DNA from: Symbiodinium natans
Lineage: Eukaryota; Sar; Dinophyceae; Suessiales; Symbiodiniaceae
Assembly: GCA_905221605.1 (NCBI GenBank)
Contig: CAJNDS010002703.1
Location: 117,001 to 181,000, forward strand
DNA: 64,000 bases
Reading direction: 5' to 3'
Under the pieces are notes generated by a model. It did not search any database, was not told where the DNA came from, and worked only from the letters and a program-made list of their open reading frames with translations. This document shows, one piece after another, positions 49,095-59,342 of the stretch. Position numbers and translations under genes: made by a program. Position 1 is the first letter of the stretch. Every line of letters begins with the position of its first letter.

Positions 49095-50012
49095 ATGTCC
49101 AGAGCACCTGTGCAGTCGAGATCCTCACTGCCAGCAAGTGAAGGGTTGGAGTCATCTCACCCAACTTGCTCTGCAGAGAGCCAGAAAGAAGGCACGGCCC
49201 GACTGGAGGGCGAAGCAGCCCGGCTTGGGGAACTCTTCCCTTATGCGAGTCCTCTTACAGCCGGCTGTGGAGTTTTTCCAGCCTTGGAAGACCAGGTAAG
49301 TTGCTCGAGCAGCCTGGCAAGTGCAGAGCGAACTTGGGCCCATAGAGCCAATTGTGGCTCCAGCCAAGGCAGGACTTTTCACCAAGCACTCTGCTTTCGC
49401 TGGTTTCACAAGGGCCGGAAAGAATGGCTGCTCCTCGCAGAGGACAGCAGAGTGTATTTTGTTCGCACCAGCAAATCCGGCAAAACAGTTAGAGCCGGAC
49501 CTTGTGGGCAATGGCGATGCATGGAAGACCCAGCAGAGCTCCACGGGGGAACGGGGGGCGACCCGCCCGTGCAGTGGCTTCGCCTGTTAAACTTTAACTG
49601 CACTGGCTGTGGTAATATTCCAACCCATAACCTCAGTTTTGTGCCAGGTCCTGGGAAAAGGCAACCAGCGATCTTGCACGGAGAGGATGGAAGACGCATC
49701 GAGCTCCACTGTGCCCTTTGTCTAGAAAACTTTCTAGCTTGCACGTGGAGCTGGCCGAGTTTTGACCAAGCAGTTAGGAGACCGGTGTTCCTGGACGACG
49801 CTTCCCTTGCTGACTTGCGTCAGTTAGGTCACCAAGTTATGCAGCCCGCACAGCCTTCGCTGGTTCCGCTGTCTTCTGCAGCCAGCGCACATGGCTGGAC
49901 TTTCCTTGAGGAAGGGTGTTCTCAGGATCCAGACTCCCCAGAAGAAGCATGCAGCAGTGACTGGCAAGTGTGTGGCTTTGAAGATTTGGAAGACATCCCA
50001 TGGGAGGTCTGA
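49095..50012 (+). CDS. 305-aa unknown protein, copy 1
   Basis: ATG to TGA without introns. Ser/Glu-rich N-terminus, a central Trp/Arg-rich part (FRWFHKGRKEWLLLAED, 101-117), then a four-Cys zinc-type pair: C169/C172 (NCTGCGNIPTH) and C206/C209 (LHCALCLENF), 33 residues apart. Next SWPSFDQAVRRPVFLDDASL and an acidic end (FEDLEDIPWEV). The same 305-codon length is kept in all three copies with only substitutions, which argues for a protein. No signal peptide or membrane segment. No family recognised; zinc-ribbon-like DNA/RNA or protein binding is a guess. Fragments occur elsewhere in the window (25691, 21830). Confidence 0.6.
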   Translation: MSRAPVQSRSSLPASEGLESSHPTCSAESQKEGTARLEGEAARLGELFPYASPLTAGCGVFPALEDQVSCSSSLASAERTWAHRANCGSSQGRTFHQALCFRWFHKGRKEWLLLAEDSRVYFVRTSKSGKTVRAGPCGQWRCMEDPAELHGGTGGDPPVQWLRLLNFNCTGCGNIPTHNLSFVPGPGKRQPAILHGEDGRRIELHCALCLENFLACTWSWPSFDQAVRRPVFLDDASLADLRQLGHQVMQPAQPSLVPLSSAASAHGWTFLEEGCSQDPDSPEEACSSDWQVCGFEDLEDIPWEV

Positions 50013-50379
50013 CCTACTTCAGCCCCAACCCACCCAAATTGCAGGAGCTTTGCCCTGCCAGAATCAAGGGCGAGACTTTCCCCTCCGGAATCCATTCAGG
50101 GTGAGGCTTCTCCCTGTTTCAATCAGTGACGGTCTTTCGAGTCCGTTTCCAAATTGTGAGTGCCTCAGGGCACCAAAGAGAATCTTGCATAGAATTGGAT
50201 CATGATTTGATCGCATAAGGTTGCAGGTGTAAGAATGCAAGCAAGCAAGTGCTCAGTCCCGGCACATACCCAGATCCATCCATCGGAATATTCGCAGTCG
50301 TTCCGTTGGTCACCCTGCAGGACAAGCCGCCTTGATGTGGCTTTAGTACAGCCTGACACCGGTTTGGCCCCCTTGTTCG

Positions 50380-50405
50380 GTCTGTTGAGCAGACCGCTGG
50401 ACCGG
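50380..50405 (+). repeat. Hairpin CGGTCTG/CAGACCG (unit 1)
   Basis: Seven perfect pairs with a 5-nt loop; unit 3 keeps the stem and changes the loop. Coordinates approximate. Confidence 0.6.
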
Positions 50406-50895
50406 GTTTTCGGGCTCAGGAGCTTGCGGGTCTTCCACAGGCCCAACACGGGGTTCTCGCAAACACAGCGCCCGAAAGGATAACGTCAGAACCGGACCCT
50501 GAAGATCCTCACTGGTTGATGAGGGGAGGGAGCGCGCTGAGATGTTGGGGAACGGACGAGGATCCTAGTACTTACCGGTCGGTTGTGGCCGAGGGCATGC
50601 AGCCCGGCATCAGTTTGGGGTTACCCGTGTTTGGCCTGCCGAGGATTTCCTTTGAGTTTCCTGCAGGGTGCTGTTGTTTCTCTCCGGGTGGTGCAAGCCC
50701 ATCCTGGAGGAAGCCTAGCGGCAGGCGTTGTTTGGTAGGGACCAAAACCTAGGCTGACGGACAGCCTGAGGCACCAGATTGCGGAGGTTAAAGGCTGTGG
50801 CTCGGTGCCCGAAAGCCTGCCCAGCTGAGATGCCCAAATCAACCAAGCCCTCCCTGCGTGCAAGTGGTGTGGGCTCCTCTGGAGCCGCTGAGGTT

Positions 50896-51047
50896 GAACC
50901 AGTGAGTAAGAGCGAGAAAGCTGGTTCTTCCTCCCTGGTGAGTAAGTGCGAGAAAACCAGGTCAGCATCCGGGGCAAACAGGAGCTCAGTGCTGCTGCGG
51001 CATGAGTTTCTGGGGCCTAGGTTAGTAAGTGCGAGAAAGCTTAGGCC
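50896..51047 (+). repeat. Hairpin trio with shared loop (unit 1)
   Basis: h1 50896-50927: GAACCAG/CTGGTTC. h2 50934-50961: CCTGG/CCAGG. h3 51014-51047: GGCCTAG/CTTAGGCC with a G-T pair. All three loops are near TGAGTAAGTGCGAGAAAG although the stems differ. Confidence 0.8.
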
Positions 51048-51193
51048 TGCTCCGGTGGTTGGCGACTTTTGCCTTCCACTTGTTTGCAGTTTGTACAGGC
51101 ATTGCCCATGTGTCGGTTCCGGACCTTCTGCCTTTTCTGAGTGAGCCGAATGTGGGTGAGTTTCTCCCCTGTACAGGCAGGGCGTATAGGGTA

Positions 51194-51470
51194 GGCAGTA
51201 CAGACCAGGCAGTTCAACCTGCAGAACATTTGCCTAGGGCTTTGTATAGAGCCAAACCAGTGAGTAGCCGTAGGCCGCCGAGCTTCTCGCGGAACTGGTT
51301 AAGCCCTCATTGCTTTCTCTCGGTGTTCCCTGCACATAGTTCGGCCGTGTTAAGCAGGCCAAGGACACCTCGAGAGTTTTTCCTTTTCTGTGCATAGTTA
51401 ATACCTTCCGGAACTTCGGTTCCGAAGAGCCTAACCTGGCTAGCGACGCAGTCCGCTTTCGAGTGATAAA
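51194..51470 (+). repeat. Repeat R1 (unit 1 end)
   Basis: GGCAGTACAGACCAGG to TTTCGAGTGATAAATGTGAC. Internally self-complementary: AACCAGT/ACTGGTT and CTCTCGGTG/CACCTCGAGAG arms. Also found inverted at 39098 and, in part, at 21589. Confidence 0.85.
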
Positions 51471-51604
51471 TGTGACTGGCTCAAGATCTCGGCTCAACCC
51501 CGGTGGGGTGCACAGGTAGCAGAGCGGTAGCTGTGTGAACCAGCCTCGAGTCCCCTAACTGTTTTGGGCACCAGGCCTGCTTTTTCACAGCCTTCATTTG
51601 AGCC

Positions 51605-52522
51605 ATGTCCAGAGCACCTGTGCAGTCGAGATCCTCACTGCCAGCAAGTGATGGGTTGGAGTCATCTCACCCAACTTGCTCTGCAGAGAGCCAGAAAGAA
51701 GGCACGGCCCGACTGGAGGGCGAAGCAGCTCGGCTTGGGGAACTCTTCCCTTATGCAAGTCCTCTTACAGCCGGCTGTGGAGTTTCTCCAGCCTTGGAAG
51801 ACCAGGTAAGTTGCTCGAGCAGCCTGGCAAGTGCAGAGCGAACTTGGGCCCACAGAGCCAATTGTGGCTCCAGCCAAGGCAGGACTTTCCACCAAGCACT
51901 CTGCTTTCGCTGGTTTCACAAGGGCCGGAAAGAATGGCTGCTCCTCTCAGAGGATGGCAGCGTGTATTTTGTTCGCACCAGTAAATCCGGCAAAACAGTC
52001 AGAGCCGGACCTTGTGGGCAATGGCGATGCATGGAAGACCCAGCAGAGCTCCACGGGGGAACGGGGGGCGACCCGCCCGTGCAGTGGCCTCGCCTGTTAA
52101 ACTTTAACTGCACTGGCTGTGGTAATATTCCAACCCATAACCTCAGTTTCGTGCCAAGTCCTGGGAAAAGGCAACCAGCGATCTTGCACGGAGAGGATGG
52201 AAGACGCATCGAGCTCCACTGTGCCCTTTGTCTTGAAAACTTTCTAGCTTGCACGTGGAGCTGGCCGAGTTTTGACCAAGCAGTTAGGAGACCGGTGTTC
52301 CTGGACGACGCTTCCCTTGCTGACTTGCGTCAGTTAGGTCACCAAGTTACGCAGCCCGCAGAGCCTTCGCTGGTTCCGCTGTCTTCTGCAGCCAGCGCAC
52401 ATGGCTGGACCTTCCTTGAGGAAGGGTGTTCTCAGGATCCAGACTCCCCAGAAGAAGCATGCAGCAGTGATTGGCAAGTGTGTGGCTTTGAAGATTTGGA
52501 AGACATCCCATGGGAGGTCTGA
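51605..52522 (+). CDS. 305-aa unknown protein, copy 2
   Basis: Closest to copy 1; differences are a few residues (for example VSPALED for VFPALED, SEDGSVYF for AEDSRVYF, WPRLLNF for WLRLLNF). All four Cys of the zinc-type pair and the acidic end are kept. Same start context (TTGAGCCATGTCC). Confidence 0.6.
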   Translation: MSRAPVQSRSSLPASDGLESSHPTCSAESQKEGTARLEGEAARLGELFPYASPLTAGCGVSPALEDQVSCSSSLASAERTWAHRANCGSSQGRTFHQALCFRWFHKGRKEWLLLSEDGSVYFVRTSKSGKTVRAGPCGQWRCMEDPAELHGGTGGDPPVQWPRLLNFNCTGCGNIPTHNLSFVPSPGKRQPAILHGEDGRRIELHCALCLENFLACTWSWPSFDQAVRRPVFLDDASLADLRQLGHQVTQPAEPSLVPLSSAASAHGWTFLEEGCSQDPDSPEEACSSDWQVCGFEDLEDIPWEV

Positions 52523-53407
52523 CCTACTACAGCCCCAACCCACCCAAATTGCAGGAGCTTTGCCCTGCCAGAATCAAGGGCGAGACTCTCCCTCCGGAAT
52601 CATTTCACCCAGGGTGAGGCTTCTCCCCGTTTCAATCAGTGACGGTCTTTCGAGTCCGTTCCCAAACTGTGAGTGCCTCAGGGCACCAAAGAGAATCTTG
52701 CATAGAATTGGATCATGCCTTGATCGCATAAGGTTGCAGGTGTAAGAATGCAAGCAAGCAAGTGCTCAGTCCCGGCACATACCCAGATCCATCCATCGGA
52801 ATATTCGCAGTCGTTCCGTTGGTCACCCTGCAGGACAAGCCGCCTTGATGTGGCTTCAGTACAGCCTGACACCGGTTTGGCCCCCTTGTTCGGTCTGTTG
52901 AGCAGACCGCTGGACCGGGTTTTCGGGCTCAGGAGCTTGCGGGTCTTCCACAGGCCCAACACGGGGTTCTCGCAAACACAGCGCCCGAAAGGATAACGTT
53001 AGAACCGGACCCTGAAGATCCTCACTGGTTGATGAGGGGAGGGTGCGCGCTGAGATGTTGGGGAACGGACGAGGATCCTAGTACTTTCCGGCCGGTTGTG
53101 GCCGAGGGCAAGCTGCCCGGCATCAGTTTGGGGTTACCCGTGTTTGGCCTGCCGAGGATTTCCTTTGTTTTTCCTGCAGGGTGTGTTGTTTTTCTCCTGT
53201 TGGTGCAAGCCCAGCCAGGAGAATGCCTAGCGGCAGGCGTTGTTTGTTAGGGACCATAACTTAGGCTGACGGACAGCCAGTGGCACCAGATTGCGGAGGT
53301 TAAAGGCTGTGGCTCGGAGCCCGAAAGCCGTCCCAACTGTGATGCCCAAATCAACCAAGCCCTCCCTGCGTGCAAGTGGTGTGGGTTCATCTGGAGCCGC
53401 TGGGGTC

Positions 53408-53559
53408 GAACCAGTGAGTAAGAGCGAGAAAGCTGGTTCCTCCTACCTGGTGAGTAAGTGCGAGAAAACCAGGTCAGCATACGGGGCAAACAGGAGCTCA
53501 GAGCTGCTGCGGCATGGGTTTCTGGGGCCTAAGTGAGTAAGAGCGAGAAAGCTTAGGCC
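53408..53559 (+). repeat. Hairpin trio with shared loop (unit 2)
   Basis: h1 53408-53439 GAACCAG/CTGGTTC; h2 53446-53473 CCTGG/CCAGG; h3 53526-53559 GGCCTAAG/CTTAGGCC, a perfect 8-bp stem that differs from units 1 and 3. Confidence 0.8.
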
Positions 53560-53703
53560 TGCCCCGGAGGTTGGCGACTTTGCCAATCCACTTGTCTGCA
53601 GTTCGTACAGGCATTGCCCGCGTGTCGGTTCCAGACCTTCTGCCTTTTCTGAGAGAGCCGAATGGGTGAGTTTCTCCCCTGTACAGGCAGGGCTTATAGG
53701 GTA

Positions 53704-53978
53704 GGCAGTACAGACCAGGCAGTTCAACCTGCAGAACTGGCCTAGGGCTTGTACAGTGCCAAACCAGTGAGTAGCCGTAGGCCGCCGAGCTTCTCGCGGA
53801 ACTGGTTAAGCCCTCATTGCTTTCTCTCGGTGTTCCCTGCACATAGTTCGGCCGTGTTAAGCAGGCCAAGGACACCTCGAGAGTTTTTCCTTTTCTGTGC
53901 ATAGTTAATACCTTCCGGAACTTCGGTTCCGAAGAGCCTAACCTGGCTAGCGACGCAGCCCGCTTTCGAGTGATATAT
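53704..53978 (+). repeat. Repeat R1 (unit 2 end)
   Basis: As in unit 1, ending TTTCGAGTGATATATGTGAC. Confidence 0.85.
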
Positions 53979-54112
53979 GTGACCTGGCTCAAGATCTCGG
54001 CTCAACCCCGGTGGGGTGCACAGGTAGCAGAGCGGTAGCTGTGTGAACCAGCCTCGAGTCCCCTAACTGTTTTGGGTACCAGGCCTGCTTTTTCACAGCC
54101 TTCATTTGAGCC

Positions 54113-55030
54113 ATGTCCAGAGCACCTGTGCAGTCGAGATCCTCACTGCCAGCAAGTGATGGGTTGGAGTCATCTCACCCAACTTGCTCTGCAGAGAGCC
54201 AGAAAGAAGGCACGGCCCGACTGGAGGGCGAAGCAGCCCGGCTTGGGGAACTCTTCCCTTATGCGAGTCCTCTTACAGCCGGCTGTGGAGTTTCTCCAGC
54301 CTTGGAAGACCAGGCAAGATGCTCGAGCAGCCTGGCAAATCCAGAGCGAACTTGGGCCCATAGAGCCAATTGTGGTCCCAGCCAAAGCAGGACTTTCCAC
54401 CAAGCACTCTGCTTTCGCTGGCATCACAAGGGCCGGAAAGAGTGGCTGTTCCTCTCCGAGGACAGCAGCGTGTATTTTGTTCGCGCCAGCAAATCCGGCA
54501 AAACAGTCCGAGCCGGACCCTGTGGGCAATGGAGATGCATGGAAGACCCAGCAGAGCTCCACGGGGGAACGGGAGGCGACCCGCCCGTGCAGTGGCTTCG
54601 CCTTTTGAACTTTAATTGCACTGGCTGTGGTAACATTCCAACCCATAACCTCAACTTCTTGCCCGGTCCTGGGAAAAGGCAACCAGCGATCTTGCATGGA
54701 GAGGATGGAAGACGCATCGAGCTCTACTGTGCCCTTTGTCTAGAAAGCTTCCTAGCGTGCACGTGGAGCTGGCCGAGTTTCGACCAAGCAGTTAGGAGAC
54801 CGGTGTTTCTGGACTACGCTTCCCTTGCTGACTTGCGTCAGTTAGGTCACCAAGGTACGGAGCCCGTAGAACCTTTGCTGGCGCCGCTGTCTTCTGCAGC
54901 CAGCGCACATGGCTGGACCTTCCTTGAGGAAGGGTGTTCTCAGGATCTAGACTCCCCAGAAGAAGCAGGCAACAGTGATTGGCTAGTGTGTGGCTTTGAA
55001 GACTTGGAAGACGTCCCCTGGGAGGTCTGA
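54113..55030 (+). CDS. 305-aa unknown protein, copy 3
   Basis: Same length and Cys pairs; more changes (SLANPERTW, CGPSQSRTF, FRWHHKGRKEWLFLSED, VFLDYASL, DVPWEV). Many are conservative or fall in the Ser-rich parts. The reading frame is unbroken despite indels in the flanking non-coding sequence, which supports coding constraint. Confidence 0.6.
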   Translation: MSRAPVQSRSSLPASDGLESSHPTCSAESQKEGTARLEGEAARLGELFPYASPLTAGCGVSPALEDQARCSSSLANPERTWAHRANCGPSQSRTFHQALCFRWHHKGRKEWLFLSEDSSVYFVRASKSGKTVRAGPCGQWRCMEDPAELHGGTGGDPPVQWLRLLNFNCTGCGNIPTHNLNFLPGPGKRQPAILHGEDGRRIELYCALCLESFLACTWSWPSFDQAVRRPVFLDYASLADLRQLGHQGTEPVEPLLAPLSSAASAHGWTFLEEGCSQDLDSPEEAGNSDWLVCGFEDLEDVPWEV

Positions 55031-55912
55031 CCTAATCCGGCCCCAACCCACCCAAATTGCAGGAGCTATGCCCTGCCAGAATCAAGGGTGAGATGCTCAC
55101 CCTCCGGAATCCCTTTGTCACGGGTGTAGCTTCTCCCCGTCCAATCAGCGACGGTCCTGTGAGTCCGTTCCCAAACTGAGAGTGCCATAGGGCACCACGG
55201 AGAATCTTGCATAGAATTGGATCATTTAATGATCGCATAAGGATGCAGGTTGTAAGAATGCAAGCAGAAGTGCTCAGTCCCGGCACGTACCCAGATCCAT
55301 CCGTCGGAATATTTTCGCAGTTGTTCCGATGGACACCCTGCAGGACAGGCCGCCTCGATGCGGCTTTTGTTCAGCCTGACACCGGTTCGGCCCCTTTGCT
55401 CGGTCTGTGCAGCAGACCGCTGGACCGGGTTTTCGGGCTCAGGTACTTGTGGGTCTTCCACAGGCCCAACACGGGGTTCTCGCAAACACAGCGCACGAAA
55501 GGATAACGTTAGAACCGGACCCTGAAGATCCTCACTGGTTGATGAGGGGAGGGAGGGCGCTGAGGTGTGGCAGGAACGGACGAGGATCCTAGTACGCCGA
55601 CCGTATGAGGTTTAGGGCATTTCCCTGCATCAGTTTGGGGTTACCCGTGTTTGGCCTGTTGAGGATTTCCTTTGCGATTCCTGCAGGGTGCTGTTGTTTC
55701 TCTCCGGGTGGTGCAAGCCCATCTTGGAGGAAGCCTAGCGGCAGGCGTTGTTGTTAGGGACCAATGCTTGGCTGACGGACAGCCAGAGGCATCAGATTGT
55801 GGAGGTTAAAGGCTGTGGCTCGGTGCCTGAAAGCCTGCCCAACTGAGCTGCCCAAATCAACCAAGCCCTCCCTGCGTGCAAGTGGTATGGGCTCCTTGGA
55901 GCCGCTGAGGTT

Positions 55913-56063
55913 GAACCAGTTAGTAAGAGCGAGAAAGCTGGTTCCCCTCCCTGGTGAGTAAGTGCGAGAAAGCCAGGTCAGCAAACGGGGCTAACAGGAG
56001 CTCAGTGCTGCTGCGGCATGAGTTCCTGGGGCCTAGGTTAGTAAGGGCGAGAAAGCCTAGGCC
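55913..56063 (+). repeat. Hairpin trio with shared loop (unit 3)
   Basis: h1 55913-55944 GAACCAG/CTGGTTC; h2 55950-55977 CCTGG/CCAGG; h3 56030-56063 GGCCTAGG/CCTAGGCC, perfect and matching the changed base on both sides. Confidence 0.8.
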
Positions 56064-56209
56064 TGTGCCGGAGGTTGGCGACTTTGCCAGCCACTTGCGT
56101 TCAGTTTAGTACAGGCATTGCCCATGTATCGGTTCCAGACCTTCTGCCTTTTCTAAGTGAGCCGGAAGTGGGTGAGTTTCTCCCCTGTACTGGCAGGGCT
56201 GATAGGGTA

Positions 56210-56482
56210 GGCAGTACAGACCAGGCAGTTCAACCTGCAGAACATTTTGCCTAGGGCTTTGTACAGTGCCAAACCAGTGAGTAGCCGTAGGCCGCCGAGC
56301 TTCTCGCGGAACTGGTCAGGCCCTTTTTCTTCTCTCGGTGCTCCCTGCACATAGTACGGCCGTGTCAAGCAGGCCAAGGACACCTCGAGAGTCCCTTTTC
56401 CGTGCATAGTTAATACCTACCGGAACTCCGGTTCCGAAGAGCCTAATCTGGCTAGCGACTCAGCCCGCTTTCGAGTGATATA
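56210..56482 (+). repeat. Repeat R1 (unit 3 end)
   Basis: Slightly shorter and more diverged than in units 1 and 2. Confidence 0.85.
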
Positions 56483-57008
56483 TGTGACCCTCCTAGTTTC
56501 CCAGTTGACACGTGATGTGCACTTGAGTTGTCTGCTATGAGTGTGAAGCATAGGCACGAGGACATGTCAGGCAGTGCAGATTTCTTTTGGCTTGGTGAGA
56601 CCTTGTTTTGAGTGGGAAGAACCGTTTTCTGTTCGTTTTCTCGAAACTCGTTTGTCGGAACTCGTTTCCTGTTTGTGACCTGGTATTTGGTGACCAGAAG
56701 TGACTCAAGCCAGTTTAGGTCTGCACAGAGCTAAGCAGAGCACCTAAGAGGTGCTAGGAACCTACCCACAGTGTTTAGGAGTAGAAGTTCCATGGCTGAG
56801 TGTTTTCACCTGAAGTACCTTTGTTTTCCCATGTCTGGCAGACAGTGTTTGAAGCTGGAGAGCCGTGCTCGCATTGGCTCAAGACGAGCGGAGCTCGAGA
56901 AGCTGTGAACAGCGCAGTGAAAAGAGTCCGCACTTCGTGCTGTGAGGGTTGAGTGTAGTCTTGACCTGAGGTCCCTTAGGCCCCGTAGCTGTGCCACGAG
57001 TTTCAACG
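56483..57008 (+). mobile_element. Solo LTR (copia-2 family)
   Basis: TGTGACCCTCCTAG to GTTTCAACG, 526 bp, matching the inverted solo LTR at 21071-21588. No flanking target duplication. R1 lies immediately upstream in both cases, so the pair may have moved as one block. Confidence 0.8.
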
Positions 57009-57643
57009 TCCGCCCTATGGCCATGAGGTCGAGCCTTAAAACTTTCGGCGCAAACACAAGGAGCCTCCGAATAGGGTACTTCCTAATAGCTATGTGAGGA
57101 CACCCGAACTCACACAGCGCCGACGGCAGCCTCGTGTAGCCACACCAGCCTCTTGCCAGCTCCCGCTCGCCGGGGGGGAGGGGGCGCCTCTTCTGGCGCT
57201 CTGTGTGCATTGTGCCTGTTTTCAGTGTGCTTGCAACTTCCTTGTCAATCCGAAAAAGAGTCCTGAGTGTTCCTTGCCTTACAGCCTACCCATACTTTCG
57301 CTTTATGTCTGTACCAGACGTGGCGCAGCATTGCTATGGGTGACGGGCAGCTGAGTGATTGGTGCCGGTAGGTTCTTGTTTGCATTGGTCTCACCTCGCT
57401 GCCTTGCGATAAGTTGTCTTGCAATAAGGGCCTCTGCGCTAGCGGTTGCTTCTTTGTTTGTAGTCACGACTTCTTTTTCGCTCGCTGGTTTGCACAGTTT
57501 GGCTCTCAAAGGTGGTTTGAGCGCGCCGACTTCGTTTCACCTGTTATGTCGAGCCCAACAAGACGGCCTACTGCGCTACTGATGTAGTAAAGAGGCGTCA
57601 GTCCAAAAAAAAAAGAATTTCAGTTTTTTTCTTGTTTCTGAAG
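57009..57643. other. No gene recognised
   Basis: Sequence between the solo LTR and the transposase. No terminal inverted repeat for the transposase was found here. Confidence 0.4.
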
Positions 57644-59342
57644 ATGGCACGAACTGCTGCAATGGCAGCAAGATGGTCCGGCGGGCGTGTGACAATGGGA
57701 ACAGCAGGACGCGACAGAAGAGTTCGAAACAACCCCTGTCCAAAGCCTGCTGTTAAAGCCAAGGCGAAAAGTGAGCCTCGAGTTTCCAAAAAGCGCCAGC
57801 CAGGAGGCAGAGATGAAGGTGAAGTTGATCAGAGTGTTGGTGCTTCTTCAACAGATGATTTGACTCTTCATTTTCAGAACAAGGCGGAGAAAGAACGTGT
57901 TCAAGGTTGCAAACGACCTTATACGCAGCCACGTGATCGCAGTCCTGGTCAAAAGCGTGGTCGGACAGCAACTTTGACGCGGTCTCCATTGTCTTCACGC
58001 TTTTCATTGGATGGTATTCTGACCAGCGCTCCAGTTGAGCTCACAGAGATCGGTTTGGAGACAGGAATCCTCACAAATGAAAGACAAGAGACAGTTTGCT
58101 CTTGTGGAAAACAGAAGTGGAAGATCGAGGCCAGGAACAACCATTGCCAGTATCGTTGCAGCTGTCGCAAGACAGAAAGTGTGGTGGCGCGTGATCGTGA
58201 TATCTTCTCCCAGAAGCTCCCTCTTCGCTCCCTTTTTGGTGCTTTGTGGCTTTGGTGTTCCCCACTGAATGTTTCGCCAGATAAGGGAGGCTTGGTTCTT
58301 GGAGTGGACAACCGAGTCATGCGGGGCTTGTTTGACCAATTCCGATCATGGCTTTCACCATTGGTGGACCAGCTCAACGACGAGTTGCTGATCGGAGGGC
58401 AAGGCCAGGATGTAGAAATGGATGAGATCTGTTTCCGATCCAAAACGTTGGACAACTGTGTGCTCTGGGTGCGCTACTTCGCCATGGTACGCAGAGGAAG
58501 TTCCAAAGTTTTCCTTGCACGACTCCCGTGTCGCATCACTAAAGCTGGCCAAGGTGGTGGTGGTCCCATCAGTGTGCAGGACTGTACTTTGAAGAGTTTA
58601 GGGATGCGTTAGCAAGGATTTTTCTTTTGGGAGCATTCAATGTGAGGTACACATCAAACCTACTTTATCGTATGCCCTGCAGGAGCTGGCATCGGTCTTG
58701 CGTCGTGATGATGGTTCTTTTCGACTTGGCGCTGGTAGTGTTTGCCACACGGATTCGGCCCGTGCGTACAAGCAGCTGGGCGTCGAGGATGGCCCCCTTT
58801 TCGATGGCTCCTTCTGCAACGCGAAGGAGCTCAAGGGTCTGAAGCTTGCCCACACCAATGTCAAGCACAAACCTCCAAAACCGGAGTTTACCAAGCCGTT
58901 TGACGTGCCTGTGTGGCAGGGTATTGATGACGATTGGGAGGTCGAGACGCGCATCGGCGGCACGCAGAAGCTGGATGGCTTTTTTGCCAGCTTCCGCCGA
59001 GACGTGGGGCGGCAGCCCTTCAACACTACTGGACCCACTCCAAAGCAAGCTGATGCTTTGGAGGAGGGCCTCCATCATCGCGTTCGTGCCTTTCAGTGTA
59101 AGTTTTGGATGTCCGGCAGCGACATGTTTCAAGTCGTCGGCTCACTTCGAAAGAAGGAGCGTGACGACCCTGGGCGTGCTTCTTGGTCAACGCTAGCCGA
59201 ATATTTGAAAGTCGCAGAGCAGTGCGAGCAGCCCAAAAAGCGGCTTGCTCCTGATGCTGGGGTGGGATTGTTGGCGGACAGTGATAGGGAACTGGATGCC
59301 GGCGAATCCCAGTGCAGTTTGTTGTTCGACGATGACGAGTGA
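57644..59342 (+). pseudogene. Merlin/IS1595-type DDE transposase with two frame breaks
   Basis: Cut-and-paste transposase of the ISXO2/Merlin type. First frame, from ATG 57644 to 58612: basic N-terminus, a CxC...CxC zinc ribbon (VCSCGKQ, then QYRCSCRK, about 58096-58170), and the first catalytic block VEMDEICFRSK (about 58413-58440) with RRGSSKVFLARLP. A second frame (about 58582-58641) reads LYFEEFRDALARIFLLGAF. A third, to TGA 59342, holds CHTDSARAYKQL (Asp at 58752) and GTQKLDGFFASFRRDVG (Asp at 58974), the family's second and third acidic positions; the third is usually Glu (NxIE). The pieces abut without missing sequence. Decay by two indels is the simplest view. Removing GT-AG segments of 26 nt (58554-58579) and 41 nt (58642-58682) would also restore frame. 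Confidence 0.6.

Larger units (their letters stand above)
48961..51470 (+). repeat. 2.5-kb tandem unit 1
   Basis: Begins TGTGACTGGCTCAAGATCTC. Contains a tRNA-like segment, the 305-aa ORF, a hairpin cluster and R1 at its 3' end. Unit 2 starts 2510 bp later, unit 3 a further 2508 bp later. Confidence 0.92.
51471..53978 (+). repeat. 2.5-kb tandem unit 2
   Basis: Same organisation as unit 1 with scattered substitutions and small indels. Confidence 0.92.
53979..56482 (+). repeat. 2.5-kb tandem unit 3
   Basis: Most diverged of the three. It is followed directly by the solo LTR, which begins with the TGTGAC shared by every unit junction. Confidence 0.92.

Noticed and set aside
50500-50800. rRNA-like spacer in the tandem unit
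   Set aside because: Tandem 2.5-kb organisation suggested rDNA or 5S arrays, but no conserved rRNA core sequence was recognised.
48951-57008. Giant 8-kb 3' LTR of copia-2 (G-rich tract at 48943, TGTGAC start, LTR-like end at 57008)
   Set aside because: The R1 repeat before copia-2 is in the opposite orientation and the 5' LTR matches only the final 200 bp of the solo LTR, so the two sides are not a matching LTR pair.
58642-58682. Definite 41-nt intron in the transposase
   Set aside because: Frame 0 reads VHIKPTLSYALQELASVL through most of this stretch, so a nearby indel is more likely than an intron.
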